This document shows, in pieces, positions 51,132 through 61,107 of a DNA stretch of 64,000 nt. This DNA comes from an uncultured Spirochaetota bacterium. GTDB taxonomy: Bacteria > Spirochaetota > Spirochaetia > Treponematales > Rectinemataceae. Within the stretch, counting starts at the first letter, position 1. The number at the start of each line of letters is the position of its first letter. The notes under the pieces are model-generated. The model was not told the DNA's origin, searched no databases, and saw nothing but the letters and a program-made list of their open reading frames with translations. The stretch is from contig CAIJMU010000115.1 of NCBI GenBank assembly GCA_903821875.1, forward strand, positions 1-64,000, given 5' to 3'. A program made the translations under genes and the position numbers.

Positions 51132-52607
51132 TTACGGAGTGGATGCAGTCGTGCCGTCTTTAGGCGCGAGCTTCCAGGTGCTGCCGGAGGGGCTGTCCGC
51201 CAGGACAACTCCCAAGCTGATGATTTCAGCGCGGATCGCATCTGAGGTGGAAAAATCCTTGGCTTTTTTCGCGACAGCCCGCTTTGCTATGAGGGCTTCG
51301 ACCCGGGCGGCGAACTCTGGATCGATGGATGCTTCCTTGGGCTTTTCGAGGTCTGCAAGCCCCAGGGCGAGGATGCGGTCCATGTCAAAGGCAGCAGCGA
51401 GGGCCTCAGCCGGAGGGATGGCCGGGTCGCGGAGGAGGCCCCAGAGTTCGGCGAGGGCACGGGGCAGGGCCAGGTCCCCGGCGACAGCATCGAGGAAGGC
51501 CCCGACCCGGGACGCGGCGGCCGGCCCGAGGTCGGCGACCGCGGGAAGCGCTACAGCGCCTGCCTTCTGTCTGAGGGAGAGCACGCTGTCGTTCAGCGAT
51601 TTGCGCGCCGACCTCGCGGAGTCGAGCCCCTCGATGGAAAACTGGAGCTGCGAACGGTAGTGTGCCCCCAGGCAGAAGAAGCGGTAGTCGAGGGGGTGGT
51701 AGCCGGCATCCACGAGGGACTGGAGGGTGAGAAAACCTCCCTTGGACTTTGACATCTTTCCCTTGACGCCGTCCTTGGACAGAACCAGGAACTCCCCATG
51801 AAGCCACCAATTGACCCATTTCTTTCCCGTGGCCGCCTCGGACTGGGCGATCTCGTTGGTATGGTGTATCGGTACGTGGTCGATGCCACCTGCATGGATG
51901 TCGATGCTTTCTCCGAGGTACTTCATGCTCATCGCGGAGCACTCGATGTGCCAGCCAGGGTAGCCCCGTCCCCAGGGGCTGTCCCAGACGAGGGCCTGCT
52001 TCTCGAACTTGCCCTTGGTGAACCAGAGTACGAAATCAGCCGGATTGCGCTTGTTCGCATCGACCTCGATGCGCGCCCCCGCCTTGAGCTCATCGAGCTT
52101 GAGGAGGGCCAGGTCGCCGTAGCGCGGGAATTTCGAGACGTCGAAATAGAGGTTGCCGCCGGCGAAGTAGGTGAAGCCACCCGCTTCGATGCGCCCGATG
52201 AGGGCAATCATGTCGCTGACATGGTCGGTAGCCTTGCAGACGATGTCCGGCCTTTCGATGTTGAGGCGGCCCGTATCGTTGAAGAATGCATCGGTGTAAA
52301 AGCGCGCGATGTCCAGGACACCCTGGCCCCGCTCCTCGGCGCTCTTGACCATCTTGTCCTCGCCGGAGTCGTCGTCGCCGGTGAGGTGGCCGACATCGGT
52401 GACATTCATCACGTGCGTTACCGCGTAGCCAGAGCGGCGCAGGGCCCGCACCAGGAGGTCTTCGAAGATGTAGGTGCGGAGATTCCCGATATGGGCATAG
52501 TTGTAGACAGTCGGGCCGCAGCCGTAGAATCCGACCTTCCCGGCCTCGATGGGCTTGAAGGAATCCACGCTCCGCCCCAGGGTGTTGTAGAGAAAGAAAT
52601 CCCGCAT
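51132..52607 (-). CDS. cysS: cysteine-tRNA ligase
   Basis: 491 residues, ATG at 52607 with GGAGG seven bases upstream. Class I signatures: [16 protein letters not shown] (zinc Cys and HIGN), [33 protein letters not shown] and KMSKSKG. The C-terminal DALR-like helical domain is complete. It charges tRNA-Cys. I recall the same cysS-then-sigma order in Treponema pallidum, which supports the lineage call. Confidence 0.96.
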   Translation of the reverse strand: MRDFFLYNTLGRSVDSFKPIEAGKVGFYGCGPTVYNYAHIGNLRTYIFEDLLVRALRRSGYAVTHVMNVTDVGHLTGDDDSGEDKMVKSAEERGQGVLDIARFYTDAFFNDTGRLNIERPDIVCKATDHVSDMIALIGRIEAGGFTYFAGGNLYFDVSKFPRYGDLALLKLDELKAGARIEVDANKRNPADFVLWFTKGKFEKQALVWDSPWGRGYPGWHIECSAMSMKYLGESIDIHAGGIDHVPIHHTNEIAQSEAATGKKWVNWWLHGEFLVLSKDGVKGKMSKSKGGFLTLQSLVDAGYHPLDYRFFCLGAHYRSQLQFSIEGLDSARSARKSLNDSVLSLRQKAGAVALPAVADLGPAAASRVGAFLDAVAGDLALPRALAELWGLLRDPAIPPAEALAAAFDMDRILALGLADLEKPKEASIDPEFAARVEALIAKRAVAKKAKDFSTSDAIRAEIISLGVVLADSPSGSTWKLAPKDGTTASTP

Positions 52608-52664
52608 GAATGATCCTCCGGGCCCAGCTTGAATCGACTGCGATTACTCGATGCTCGCCCACGC

Positions 52665-52693
52665 TTGTCGCTTCATGGGGACGCCGCTATCAT
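52665..52693 (+). promoter_or_regulatory. promoter abutting murB
   Basis: TTGTCG (52665-52670), 17 bases, TATCAT (52688-52693). The murB ATG is at 52700, where transcription is expected to begin, and no ribosome site is visible before it. Confidence 0.55.
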
Positions 52694-52699
52694 CGGCGC

Positions 52700-53650
52700 A
52701 TGCCCACACTAGTGAAATTCCTCTCGAAGATCAATATTGAGGCTTCCATCGCCCTGGACGAGCCCATGGCTCAGCATACGAGCTTCCACATCGGTGGTCC
52801 GGCCGATGCCCTCGTCGCTCCCGAGAGCGAAGGCGCTTTGGTCCGCCTCGTGGCAGCAGCAAGGGAAGAGGGCATCTCCCTCTTTTTCCTCGGAGCTGGA
52901 GCCAACCTCCTGGTCAGCGACTCTGGCATCAGGGGAATCGTCGTCGACCTTCGCCAGCTGGCATCTGCCCGCATCGAGGCGCCTGCTTCCCCGCCCAGGG
53001 GAGAGGGCTTCCAGCTCGTTGCGGGAGCAGGAAGCAGGCTTTCAGAACTCTGCGAACGAGCGCTTGCCTGGGGCCTCTCCGGCCTGGAAAATTTCTACGC
53101 CATGCCTGGCAGTCTCGGCGGTTCCCTGTTCATGAATGCCCGCTGCTACGAGGTCGAGATGGCCGACCTCGTCATGTCGGTCACCATCCTTGACCCGAGG
53201 GGCGAGGTCCGGGACCTGCCCCTGAGGCGGGAAGACTGGTCCTATAAGCGCTCGCCCTTCCAGAGCGGGGAATCCGAAGGGGGAGCGCTGATACTCGCTG
53301 CCAGGCTCGCCGTGAAGAAGGCCGGGGACAGAGAAATCGGAGCGACCATGAGGATGCGGCTCGCTGACCGCGAGGCCAAGGGCCACTTCCGGCTGCCCTC
53401 GGCCGGTTCGGTGTTCAAGAACGACCGCACTCTGGGTAAACCCTCAGGCGCCATCCTCGATGGGCTCGGGATGCGGGGCACCCGGATCGGCGACGCCCTG
53501 GTCTCCCCCTGGCACGCCAACATCTTTGTAAATGCCGGAAGGGCGACTGCCAGCGATATGCTCTGCCTCATCGATCTGGCCAAGGACCGGGTTTTCAGGG
53601 AACTGGGGGTGGATCTGGAGCCTGAAGTCCGGCTTGTCGGCGAGCGCTGA
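52700..53650 (+). CDS. murB: UDP-N-acetylmuramate dehydrogenase
   Basis: 316 residues. FAD-binding segments HTSFHIGGPADALV and LGAGANLLVSDSGIRG; the GLENFYAMPGSLGGSLFMNA stretch; and LPSAGSVFKN with the catalytic Ser of type II MurB. It reduces UDP-GlcNAc-enolpyruvate in peptidoglycan synthesis. It is divergent from cysS. No ribosome site precedes the ATG, and the nearest promoter points to a leaderless transcript. Confidence 0.94.
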   Translation: MPTLVKFLSKINIEASIALDEPMAQHTSFHIGGPADALVAPESEGALVRLVAAAREEGISLFFLGAGANLLVSDSGIRGIVVDLRQLASARIEAPASPPRGEGFQLVAGAGSRLSELCERALAWGLSGLENFYAMPGSLGGSLFMNARCYEVEMADLVMSVTILDPRGEVRDLPLRREDWSYKRSPFQSGESEGGALILAARLAVKKAGDREIGATMRMRLADREAKGHFRLPSAGSVFKNDRTLGKPSGAILDGLGMRGTRIGDALVSPWHANIFVNAGRATASDMLCLIDLAKDRVFRELGVDLEPEVRLVGER

Positions 53651-53827
53651 GCAGAAAGCTGGGTGGGGAAGACAACCCTAGCCTCGATTGAGGGTATACC
53701 CGCGTAGCGCTCCAGCGAAAAAGCCAGCAACCTAAGGCAACGCCCGGCAATGGAAGGGGACCATAGACCTTCCCCTAGCCAGACAGGGCCACTGAATCCA
53801 CGTGAACAAGGGAAAGAGGAACTAGAC

Positions 53828-54472
53828 ATGTATCGACTGATGCTCTGCGATGACCACCAGATTGTCCGGCACGGCCTACGGACCCTCCTTTCAAGCCTCC
53901 CTGACATCACTGTCGTCGGGGAGGCTGCCTCGGGGAGCGAGGCCCTCGCCATGGTCGAGCGCGAGCGCCCTGACATCCTTGTCCTGGACATCTCCATCGG
54001 CGACCCCGATGGAATTACCGTAGCCCGGCTCGTCAAGGAACGTTCGCCACGGGTGACCATCATCGGCTTTTCGTTCATCGGCGAGGCTGAACTGCTCCGC
54101 TCCTTCCTGCGGACGGGGGCAGAATGCTTTGTCCACAAGGGGCCTGGGGACATGGATGAACTCATTGATGCAGTAAAGGCTGTCAGGGCGGGAGGAACCT
54201 ACCTCAGCCCCGCCCTCATTCCGATGCTGATGCCTGACTTCCTGACCCATGGACAGGGCAAGTCCAAGGCCGAATCACTGACCACCCGCGAAAGGGATAT
54301 CCTGGCCATGGTGGTGCGCGGCCTGAGCTCCAAGGAAATCGCGTCCTTCCTGGGGATATCCATCAAGACCATCGAGCGCCACCGCTCCTCGCTCCTGATC
54401 AAGGCCCAGGTTAAAAATTCGGCCGACCTGGTGCGCTGGGCAATTACGATGAAACTGGTGGATCCTGCCTGA
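53828..54472 (+). CDS. NarL/FixJ-family response regulator, copy 2
   Basis: 214 residues from an ATG at 53828 (GAGG eight bases upstream). Receiver with DD at 8-9, D54 (ILVLDISIG), Ser81 and Lys103 (VHKG). LuxR-type HTH: TRERDILAMVVRGLSSKEIA and IKTIERHRSSLLIKA. It matches the regulator at 30438-31082 along its whole length. Its 3' end overlaps the opposing sensor kinase gene by 29 bases. The 177 bases after murB contain no other gene; a TATACC element near 53695 is a weak promoter candidate. Confidence 0.92.
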   Translation: MYRLMLCDDHQIVRHGLRTLLSSLPDITVVGEAASGSEALAMVERERPDILVLDISIGDPDGITVARLVKERSPRVTIIGFSFIGEAELLRSFLRTGAECFVHKGPGDMDELIDAVKAVRAGGTYLSPALIPMLMPDFLTHGQGKSKAESLTTRERDILAMVVRGLSSKEIASFLGISIKTIERHRSSLLIKAQVKNSADLVRWAITMKLVDPA

Positions 54473-56222
54473 AGCGCAGCGAAAAAACAGTGCCTCCGCC
54501 TGGCCGGGCTGCCACAGTGAAGCGCACCCCCATGATGCGTGCAAAGTCGCGGCAGAGCATGAGTCCGATGCCCTCCCCTCCCCGCATGGCGCTTTCCGTA
54601 GCGATGGGACCATCGACGGGAAAGCCGGAACCTGTGTCCGCCACTTCGACGAGGAGCCCCTCGCCTTCGGACTTGCCCCTGATCGTGATACAGCCGCCCT
54701 TCGGGGTTGCATCCAGGGCGTTGACCAATAGGTTGCGGAAGAGGAGTTCGGTCATGCGGCGGTCAGTGTAAGCGACCAGCAGGCCATCCTGCTCGATGTC
54801 GACACGGACTCCCGCGAGCAGTGCGTGGGGCCGGAAAGATGAAACCACCACGGAAGCAAGACCCTCGAGGGCGACCATTTCAAGCCTCGGGACAACCACG
54901 GACAGGCCCGCCTTGGCCCAGGCCAGGATGTCATCGAGAAGGATGTAATCGCGCGAGGTAGCAAGGGCAAGCATGTCGAGGCCCGAGTCGGGATGGCCAT
55001 CGAGGGAGGCCTTCCTCGCCAGCTGGGTGGCTATCACCTCGGCCCCGTGGAGCTGGTTGCGAAGGTCGTGGGAGAGAACCGCGATAAATCGGTCCTTCGT
55101 GCTGTTGAGTCCCTGCAGCTCGCTTGTACGTTCCCGAACGGTCACTTCGAGGCTCGCGTTGAGCCTGTCGAGCTCGGCGCTCTTCTGCTCGGCCATGCGC
55201 CTGGCATCGGATTCCGCCTGGAACAGGATCCAGATGAAGAAGACGCTCGAAAGAAAGGTGACATAGGGCGTAACCCGGAACCATGGAAGGTGGCCCGTCG
55301 CGATCGTCGTGCCCCAATCGAAGGGTATGGTGAAAGCCGCCACCGCCATGATGATGACAAGGTTCCTGTTGGTAAGGTTCGGATCCCGCTTCAAGGCAAT
55401 CAGGGCAAAGATGAACTGGCCAAGCCCGAAGAGGTTGCTCGCTGTCGAGACACTTGCGATGCTGCGACTGAAAAAGACAGTCGAATCGGAGGCCGCCAGG
55501 GTCCAGACCCAGAGCGGAAGGAATACGGGCAAAGAAATGACCAGCCAGTGCCAGGGCTTGCGGTAGAGCCGGGTGAGGGCCAGGACAAAGGCCCCCGCCG
55601 ATTGCATGCTGATGCATCCTGCGATGACCCTGACCTGCTCAGCAAAGCGAGTGGGCGCGCGATCCCAGGCGAGAAGCATCGGCGCCTGGGAAAAGGCAAG
55701 GCCGACGTTGAAGAGTGCAAAGTACAGCCAGACCTCGTGGCCCTTCATCCCGTTCCGTATCCAGAAAACAAAGGAAGCGAGGCCGATGAAGAGGGACATG
55801 ACAGAAAAGGCAGTCACCATGTCCCGGTTCAGCAGGTTGCGCAGAAAAACCGCAAAGCTTGCGCTGCTGCGATCGGAGAGGATGAAGGCTTCAGTGGTCA
55901 TCCCCGGATCGCCTGGAAGGCCCAGGGTTATTTCCACCACTGGCCAGGCGGCTGCGCGGGGCGGTAGCCACTCCGGAGGAATGGACAGCAAGCTGGTCCA
56001 TAGCGTCCGTGTCGTGATCGGCCCCTCTGAATTGCCGCGAACGAGGAGGGTGGCGCCGTTGATCTTGACCGTCGCGGGAAGATTGAGGGGCGGGACGATG
56101 ATCACCGGTTCCTTGAGCGATGCCCAGGCGGAAGAGGGAATGGCGACAGATCCATCGGGGGCGGGAATGAGGGCCAGGTCCCGTGCCATCGCGGGGAAGG
56201 CAGCCAGGCAGAGCGCCAGCAC
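54444..56222 (-). CDS. 7TM sensor histidine kinase, copy 2
   Basis: 592 residues from a GTG at 56222 with an AGGAAGG ribosome site. A short signal sequence (MLALCLAAFPAMA) is followed by an extracytoplasmic domain of about 130 residues that aligns with copy 1 (ASLKEPVIIVPPLNLPATVK against ESLKEPVVVLPQLDIPTVVR). About seven membrane helices and a kinase core follow: VLSHDLRNQL (H385), N box NLLVNALDATPKGG, DTGSGFPVDG and GIGLMLCRDFARIMG. The same topology and convergent regulator make it a duplicate of the pair at 28.4-31.1 kb. It has high G+C like the rest of the window. Confidence 0.92.
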   Translation of the reverse strand: MLALCLAAFPAMARDLALIPAPDGSVAIPSSAWASLKEPVIIVPPLNLPATVKINGATLLVRGNSEGPITTRTLWTSLLSIPPEWLPPRAAAWPVVEITLGLPGDPGMTTEAFILSDRSSASFAVFLRNLLNRDMVTAFSVMSLFIGLASFVFWIRNGMKGHEVWLYFALFNVGLAFSQAPMLLAWDRAPTRFAEQVRVIAGCISMQSAGAFVLALTRLYRKPWHWLVISLPVFLPLWVWTLAASDSTVFFSRSIASVSTASNLFGLGQFIFALIALKRDPNLTNRNLVIIMAVAAFTIPFDWGTTIATGHLPWFRVTPYVTFLSSVFFIWILFQAESDARRMAEQKSAELDRLNASLEVTVRERTSELQGLNSTKDRFIAVLSHDLRNQLHGAEVIATQLARKASLDGHPDSGLDMLALATSRDYILLDDILAWAKAGLSVVVPRLEMVALEGLASVVVSSFRPHALLAGVRVDIEQDGLLVAYTDRRMTELLFRNLLVNALDATPKGGCITIRGKSEGEGLLVEVADTGSGFPVDGPIATESAMRGGEGIGLMLCRDFARIMGVRFTVAARPGGGTVFSLRFRQDPPVSS

Positions 56223-56300
56223 GAGTAGCCTTCCTCGGAGGCGGCAGCCCTTGAGTAACAGGCTTCGGCAAACCCTCGAACGCAGACAGCTACCCTTGGC

Positions 56301-56501
56301 TTAGGCTGAAAGGTCGATCTTCGTCCCCGAGCCACTGGGCAGGGGAGCCGAAGCGGGCAGGCTTTGGACCGATTCAAAGAGCTGGGCGAGGGCTGCTCCT
56401 GCATCACCCATCTCTGACAGTGACTTCTTGAGGAGGGCGCTTCCGACCGCATTGGCGACCCTCGACTGGGCGAGCGAGCTGCTCAGGTTTTGAATGTCCA
56501 T
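56301..56501 (-). CDS. YjfB-family putative motility protein
   Basis: 66 residues. It begins MDIQNLSSSLAQSRVANAVG and continues ALLKKSLSEMGDAG, the pattern of the small YjfB (PF14070) family found beside flagellar or chemotaxis genes in Firmicutes and spirochaetes. Function unknown. It lies between the flavoprotein and the sensor kinase; its stop codon is the upstream in-frame stop of the kinase reading frame. Confidence 0.75.
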   Translation of the reverse strand: MDIQNLSSSLAQSRVANAVGSALLKKSLSEMGDAGAALAQLFESVQSLPASAPLPSGSGTKIDLSA

Positions 56502-56537
56502 GCTTCCATTATCGACATATGAGGGTAATCCCGCTAG

Positions 56538-57953
56538 TCACCTGAGGGTCTTCCCCAGAATGGCGGCGGCTGCCAGGGCGCCGGTCGCAAAGGCTGCATG
56601 GAGGTTGTATCCCCCTGTATCGCCATCGTAGTCAAGGATTTCTCCGGCGAAAAAAAGTCCGCTCACGAGCCTCGACTCCATTGTCGCGGAATCCACTGAA
56701 CGCAGGTCGACACCTCCGGCGGTAACCATCGCAGTCTCGGCGCCCCCGAGGGCTGAGACGGTCAGGGGAAAGGCGGTGACAAGCCTGGCCAGTTCGCGAC
56801 GCGACGCGCGCGACAGGGATGCGAGGGTCGCCTCATCGGAGAGCCCCGCCTTTTCGCAGAGGTACTGGGACAGGGCGCGTGGAAGGCCCCCGGAAGAAAG
56901 CGCAGTGCGTACAAGGAGCCTCGGCCCGCGGAGGACAGCATCGTCAAGAAGGGCGACAAACTCCAGAGTCGCCCTCCCCTGGCTGCTCCCCTTCTCGATT
57001 CCCTCCCAGGGGAAGCGGATTTCCAGAAGCTCGCCTTTTTCGATGTTGCGTGAGAGGTCGAGGACGAGGGGCCCAGACAGACCCTCGTGAGTGATGAGGA
57101 GGTCGCCCGAGCGCTCGCAAACACGCTTCCCGCCACGGCGAAGGACGAGGCCGGCATCGCGGAAGGAAAGCCCTGAAAGGCCCGAAAGCTCCCAGGCGTG
57201 AACATATACAGCAGCGAGGGCAGGCCTCGGCCGTACCAGGGGATGGCCCAGGGAGGCTGCAAGGGCGTAGCCGTCGCCCGAACTGCCGGTGACGGGCCAG
57301 GTGATGCCGCCCGTGGCCAGGAGTATAGTATTAACTGTCATCATTTCGGGGCCACCGCTGGGTGCAGGCTCCGGCACCGTACCTGCTGCCGGCCGCGCTT
57401 CCGGCCCTGCCTCGACGAGGAAGCCCCCCCCGCTCAGGGCGGTCACCGCCAGCGCACGGCAGCCGGTGATGATCTGTACACCCAGCGACGCGGCTTCTGC
57501 GAGGAGGGCGGCGAGGACGTCGGAGGCCCTTCCCGAGGAGGGAAACACCTTTCCGTTCGGCTCAATTGTAAAGGCAAGTCCACGGGCAGCGAACCAGGCC
57601 AGGAGGGCCGGGCTGTCGAGGGCCGTGAGGGCAGGTCGGAGGAAGCGCGCCGCAGATCCGGGTTTCCCCCCTCCGCCGTAGCACCCGAGGAGTTCGTCGA
57701 CCGCTGCGTCGTGCGCGATATTGCAGCGGCCCGAACCCGAAACCAGGAGCTTCCGCCCCGGTCTCCCCATGCGTTCGAGGACCCTCACGGGCCAGGCGGA
57801 AGCCCCCCCTGCACCACTCTGCCCGCCCAGGGATCGCGCCAGGCGGACTGCGGCAAAGAGCCCGGCCGGACCGCCACCTATGATCAGGGTCCCGCAGGGC
57901 TGTCCCGACCCCGGTCGATCGCTCCCGCTTCCGCCTTCCGGCACCTCAGGCAT
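56538..57953 (-). CDS. HI0933-family NAD(P)/FAD-dependent oxidoreductase
   Basis: 471 residues. N-terminal Rossmann FAD motif LIIGGGPAGLFAAVRLARSL, family signature KLLVSGSGRCNIAHD, LLATGGITWPVTGSSGDGY in the middle, and SGLFFAGEILDYDGDTGGYN at the C-terminus. These proteins (HI0933/YhiN/BaiN type) bind FAD and their physiological substrates are mostly unknown. The gene overlaps the beta-glucosidase gene by eight bases. Confidence 0.92.
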   Translation of the reverse strand: MPEVPEGGSGSDRPGSGQPCGTLIIGGGPAGLFAAVRLARSLGGQSGAGGASAWPVRVLERMGRPGRKLLVSGSGRCNIAHDAAVDELLGCYGGGGKPGSAARFLRPALTALDSPALLAWFAARGLAFTIEPNGKVFPSSGRASDVLAALLAEAASLGVQIITGCRALAVTALSGGGFLVEAGPEARPAAGTVPEPAPSGGPEMMTVNTILLATGGITWPVTGSSGDGYALAASLGHPLVRPRPALAAVYVHAWELSGLSGLSFRDAGLVLRRGGKRVCERSGDLLITHEGLSGPLVLDLSRNIEKGELLEIRFPWEGIEKGSSQGRATLEFVALLDDAVLRGPRLLVRTALSSGGLPRALSQYLCEKAGLSDEATLASLSRASRRELARLVTAFPLTVSALGGAETAMVTAGGVDLRSVDSATMESRLVSGLFFAGEILDYDGDTGGYNLHAAFATGALAAAAILGKTLR

Positions 57954-60363
57954 CCCTTCGGCCGATCAGGGCAGCCAGGGCGGCTAATGGCCTGCCATTA
58001 GCGAAGGCGACAAGCATCCGTATCAGCGAAAGGGGGATGATGCCGCCTGACATCGCAGGAAGCTTCCGTGCAGGCAGCTCCCTGATCATCTCCTCCATCA
58101 TCCTGTAGTTGGCGTCGCCCGGCCCCGGGACAGAGTCCTTCGTCGCCTTCCACACAACGACCCCCATGATCAGTCTCGCCAGGCGGGAGTCGGCCGCCAG
58201 GTCGCCCAGGGGCCTGTCGAGGTCGTGGGGACGGCCGACACGCGAAGGCGGGAGGGCCCGGCCGAGGCGGCGCGAGAACTCCTGGTCGGACATCGCAGAT
58301 GGAGGGCGGGAAAGGTCGCGCGGCGGCATGGCTTCGCGGGCGGCCCCACCCTCCACGTGGAGGGTGAACTCAAGGGGGAGGTCATGCGAACTACCACCAA
58401 TTCGTACAATCACTGGACCGCCTTCGACCTCGAAGGCCTCCGAGGCCGGGTTCCAGTGCCGGAGCGCCCGGGTGCCGATGGAGAACTCCACGCGGGCCTC
58501 GGCCCCCTCTTCGAGCCTGACCTTGGCAAAGGCGGCGAGAGAAAGGAGTGGCCGCTCTACGCCGGACTCGGGCCAGGACAGGTAGCACTGGGCGATCTCG
58601 GCCCCCGCACGCGGCCCCACATTCGCGACAGTGAACGAGAAGGTCACCGTCTGTCCCGCGGCCACAGCCCCGCGGCCCGCTTCGAGGCCGCTGTAGGAAA
58701 AGCGCGTGTAGGAAAGCCCGTAGCCGAAGGGAAAGCGCGCAGGCCGTCCTGAAGAAGCGTACCATCGATAGCCCACGAAGGGGCCTTCCTTGTACATGAC
58801 CCTGTCCCCCTCGCCGGGGAAGTTTCCATATGCCGGCGTGTCCTCGAGGCACAGCGGCCAGGTTTCGGCGAGCTTGCCCGAGGGATTGACCCTCCCAAAA
58901 AGGATGTCGGCCTGTGCCGTCCCGCCTGCCTGTCCGCCCAGGTAACCTGCAAGGAGGGCGCGTACCCCCGGCAGCCAGTCGGTACCGACGGGAGAGCCAC
59001 CCGAATACACCGCCACCACGCGCGAGCACTCTGCCGATAATCCCGCCAGGAGGGCCAGCTGGTTGGCCGGGAGGTCGAGGCCCTCCCGGTCGAAGCCCTC
59101 GGACTCGAAGATGGGAGGTAAACCTATCGCTACTATGAGGATCCCGCCCTCGGCTTCGATGGAACGGGCAAGCATGAGGGCCTCGGCCTCGAGGACCGGG
59201 TCGCGCCTGTCATGCCCGAGCGAATAGCCGGGGGCGAAGCGGAGCGCGGGCAGTTCGGCGCGCAGCGCATCCAGGAGCCCCACGAGCCGCGTCGGCTTCA
59301 GGAAGGATGAACCCGCGCCCTGGTAGCGTGGACTGCGGGCCAGCTCCCCGACGAGGGCCACCGGCCGATCTGTCGCAATTGGGAGGATATCGTCCTCGTT
59401 CTTCAACAGGACCATCGACTCGGCGGCGATGCGGCATGCCAGGGCGTGGTGCGCCTCCTCGAGGTCGGCCGGGATACCGCCTGGGCCTTCCTTCCCAGGC
59501 GGCGTCGACAGCAGGAGCGAGATAATCCGGTCCACCGACTCGTCGAGTCTCGCGGCGGGGAGCTGACCCTTTCCGATGGCGGCCGCTACCTCGGCCGCAC
59601 TCGAGGGCGCGCCTTCTGGCATCTCCAGGTCGATGCCGGCGGCGATGCCCAGGGCGCGATCGTTCGAGGCTCCCCAGTCGGTGACCACCAGGCCCTCATA
59701 GCCCCACTCATCGCGGAGGATGCGCTGCGTAAGGAGGGGATTCTCGCTGCAGCGCTGGCCATTTATCAGGTTGTAGGCGCACATCACCGAGGCGGGTTTC
59801 GCCACCTTGATGGCGTCCTCGAAGCTCGCAAGGTAGATCTCGCGGAGTGCGCGCTCCTCCACGAGGGCATCCACCGTCATGCGCCGGCGCTCCTGGTTGT
59901 TGACAGCAAAATGTTTGAGCGAAGCGGCGACACCGCGCCCCTGAAGACCCTTGATCCAGCCCGCAGCGAGGGCCGAGGACAAGAGCGGATCCTCGGAGAA
60001 GTACTCGAAGTTGCGTCCGCACAGTGGCGAACGCTTGATGTTGGCCCCGGGACCGAGGAGGACGGAAACACCCAGGCTTAGGCACTCCCCGGCGAGGGCC
60101 TGGCCCATTTCCTCGAGAAGGGCCGGATCGAAGGAGCAGGCTGAAAGGGATGCAGTCGGAAAGGCTGTGGTCGGTATTGTTCCAACAAAGTCGGAATCCT
60201 TCCTGGCATCGGCGATCTTCCGGACACCGTGGGGTCCGTCAGTCAGGTGGATGGCAGGAAGACCGAGCCTCGGAATCGCCCGGGTCAGCCAGAATCCATC
60301 GCCTGTAATGAAGGCAAGCTTTTCCGTGAGCGTCATCTTTCCGACAAGGTCGGCGTTCTTCAT
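57946..60363 (-). CDS. GH3 beta-glucosidase
   Basis: 805 residues, ATG at 60363 with GGAGG five bases upstream. GH3 N-domain: DGPHGVRK, SLKHFAVNNQERRRM, and VVTDWGASND with the nucleophile Asp. A C-domain and a fibronectin-III-like domain follow (VANVGPRAGAEIAQCYL). The last 110 residues are an extra helical tail seen in some clostridial GH3 enzymes. There is no signal peptide, so it acts on imported cello-oligosaccharides or other beta-glucosides in the cytoplasm. It is unrelated in detail to the secreted GH3 enzyme at 32.6-34.4 kb. Confidence 0.95.
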   Translation of the reverse strand: MKNADLVGKMTLTEKLAFITGDGFWLTRAIPRLGLPAIHLTDGPHGVRKIADARKDSDFVGTIPTTAFPTASLSACSFDPALLEEMGQALAGECLSLGVSVLLGPGANIKRSPLCGRNFEYFSEDPLLSSALAAGWIKGLQGRGVAASLKHFAVNNQERRRMTVDALVEERALREIYLASFEDAIKVAKPASVMCAYNLINGQRCSENPLLTQRILRDEWGYEGLVVTDWGASNDRALGIAAGIDLEMPEGAPSSAAEVAAAIGKGQLPAARLDESVDRIISLLLSTPPGKEGPGGIPADLEEAHHALACRIAAESMVLLKNEDDILPIATDRPVALVGELARSPRYQGAGSSFLKPTRLVGLLDALRAELPALRFAPGYSLGHDRRDPVLEAEALMLARSIEAEGGILIVAIGLPPIFESEGFDREGLDLPANQLALLAGLSAECSRVVAVYSGGSPVGTDWLPGVRALLAGYLGGQAGGTAQADILFGRVNPSGKLAETWPLCLEDTPAYGNFPGEGDRVMYKEGPFVGYRWYASSGRPARFPFGYGLSYTRFSYSGLEAGRGAVAAGQTVTFSFTVANVGPRAGAEIAQCYLSWPESGVERPLLSLAAFAKVRLEEGAEARVEFSIGTRALRHWNPASEAFEVEGGPVIVRIGGSSHDLPLEFTLHVEGGAAREAMPPRDLSRPPSAMSDQEFSRRLGRALPPSRVGRPHDLDRPLGDLAADSRLARLIMGVVVWKATKDSVPGPGDANYRMMEEMIRELPARKLPAMSGGIIPLSLIRMLVAFANGRPLAALAALIGRRDA

Positions 60364-60383
60364 GGAAGCCTCCGATCGCGAGG

Positions 60384-60413
60384 ATAGCACAGCTCCCTGC
60401 CTTGCATCTTCAA
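60384..60413 (-). promoter_or_regulatory. promoter for the beta-glucosidase operon
   Basis: On the minus strand TTGAAG (60413-60408), 18 bases, TGCTAT (60389-60384). The leader before the ATG at 60363 is about 13-15 bases and contains the ribosome site. Confidence 0.55.
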
Positions 60414-60424
60414 GGCATATCGCC

Positions 60425-61001
60425 TCAGGCTACATTAAACCAACTAAACCCGATGTTCGCCACCACCACGCAGACCGCGCAGCGGATCTCGTACTGGGGA
60501 AAGGTCGAAAGGATGTCGGCCTTGTAGCGCTGCAGCTGGGCCACGGCGTCGGCCGGAGGCTCGGTGATGCCTCCGGGCTTTGTGCCGCTGGAGACGCAGG
60601 AATGACTCCAGGCTGATCCGACAATCGCTGGCAAAGTTCCGTTCCAGCTTTGCCATATCCATGCTCACCTGGACAGTGGAGAAATTAAGGCGCAGGACCA
60701 TGTAGCTGTTCCGCTCAGCTGTGGGCTTCCGCCCGATGTCCAGATGGCCGAACAGCTCCTCGAACTTCTCTTTGCGGCGGATGTCGTAGTAGCACTCGAG
60801 CGTCGAGCACCAGAGGGTCTTGCCGAAGCGGCGCGGGCGAAGGAACACAGGCACGCGGTAGTTTTCCAGCTCCCGGATAAATCCGGTCTTGTCGACCAGA
60901 TAGTAGTCTTCCTCGAGTATCTGCTCGAAATTAGCCACCGAGCAGGGAAGCCTTCGAGGCTTGCCAGAACCCGGTTTGCCGGGTGGAATGATGCCACTCA
61001 T
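60425..61001 (-). pseudogene. frameshifted and internally deleted AAA-ATPase-like gene
   Basis: From an ATG at 61001 the frame encodes the conserved N-terminus of PF09820-type ATPases: VANFEQILEEDYYLVDKTGF, FLRPRRFGKTLWCSTLECYY and EELFGHLDIGRKPTAERNSY. After about 135 residues, near 60590, the reading continues only in another frame (TEPPADAVAQLQRYKADI, CAVCVVVANIGFSWFNVA). That matches the very C-terminus of the family, so most of the roughly 500-residue protein is gone as well. Confidence 0.82.
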
Positions 61002-61107
61002 ACGGGTAATTGTAACGGGCCCCTTGGACAAGGGCAAGGTGACAAGCTGCACGCTCTTCCCTCCAGCCCTGTCCGCAGCCGTGGGGCTTGCGGGGTTTTG
61101 TCGACAA

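Noticed and set aside
56502-56540. sigma28-type promoter before the YjfB-like gene (GTCGATAA near the start)
   Set aside because: No TAAA-like -35 lies at the required spacing, and the element is only eight bases from the ATG.
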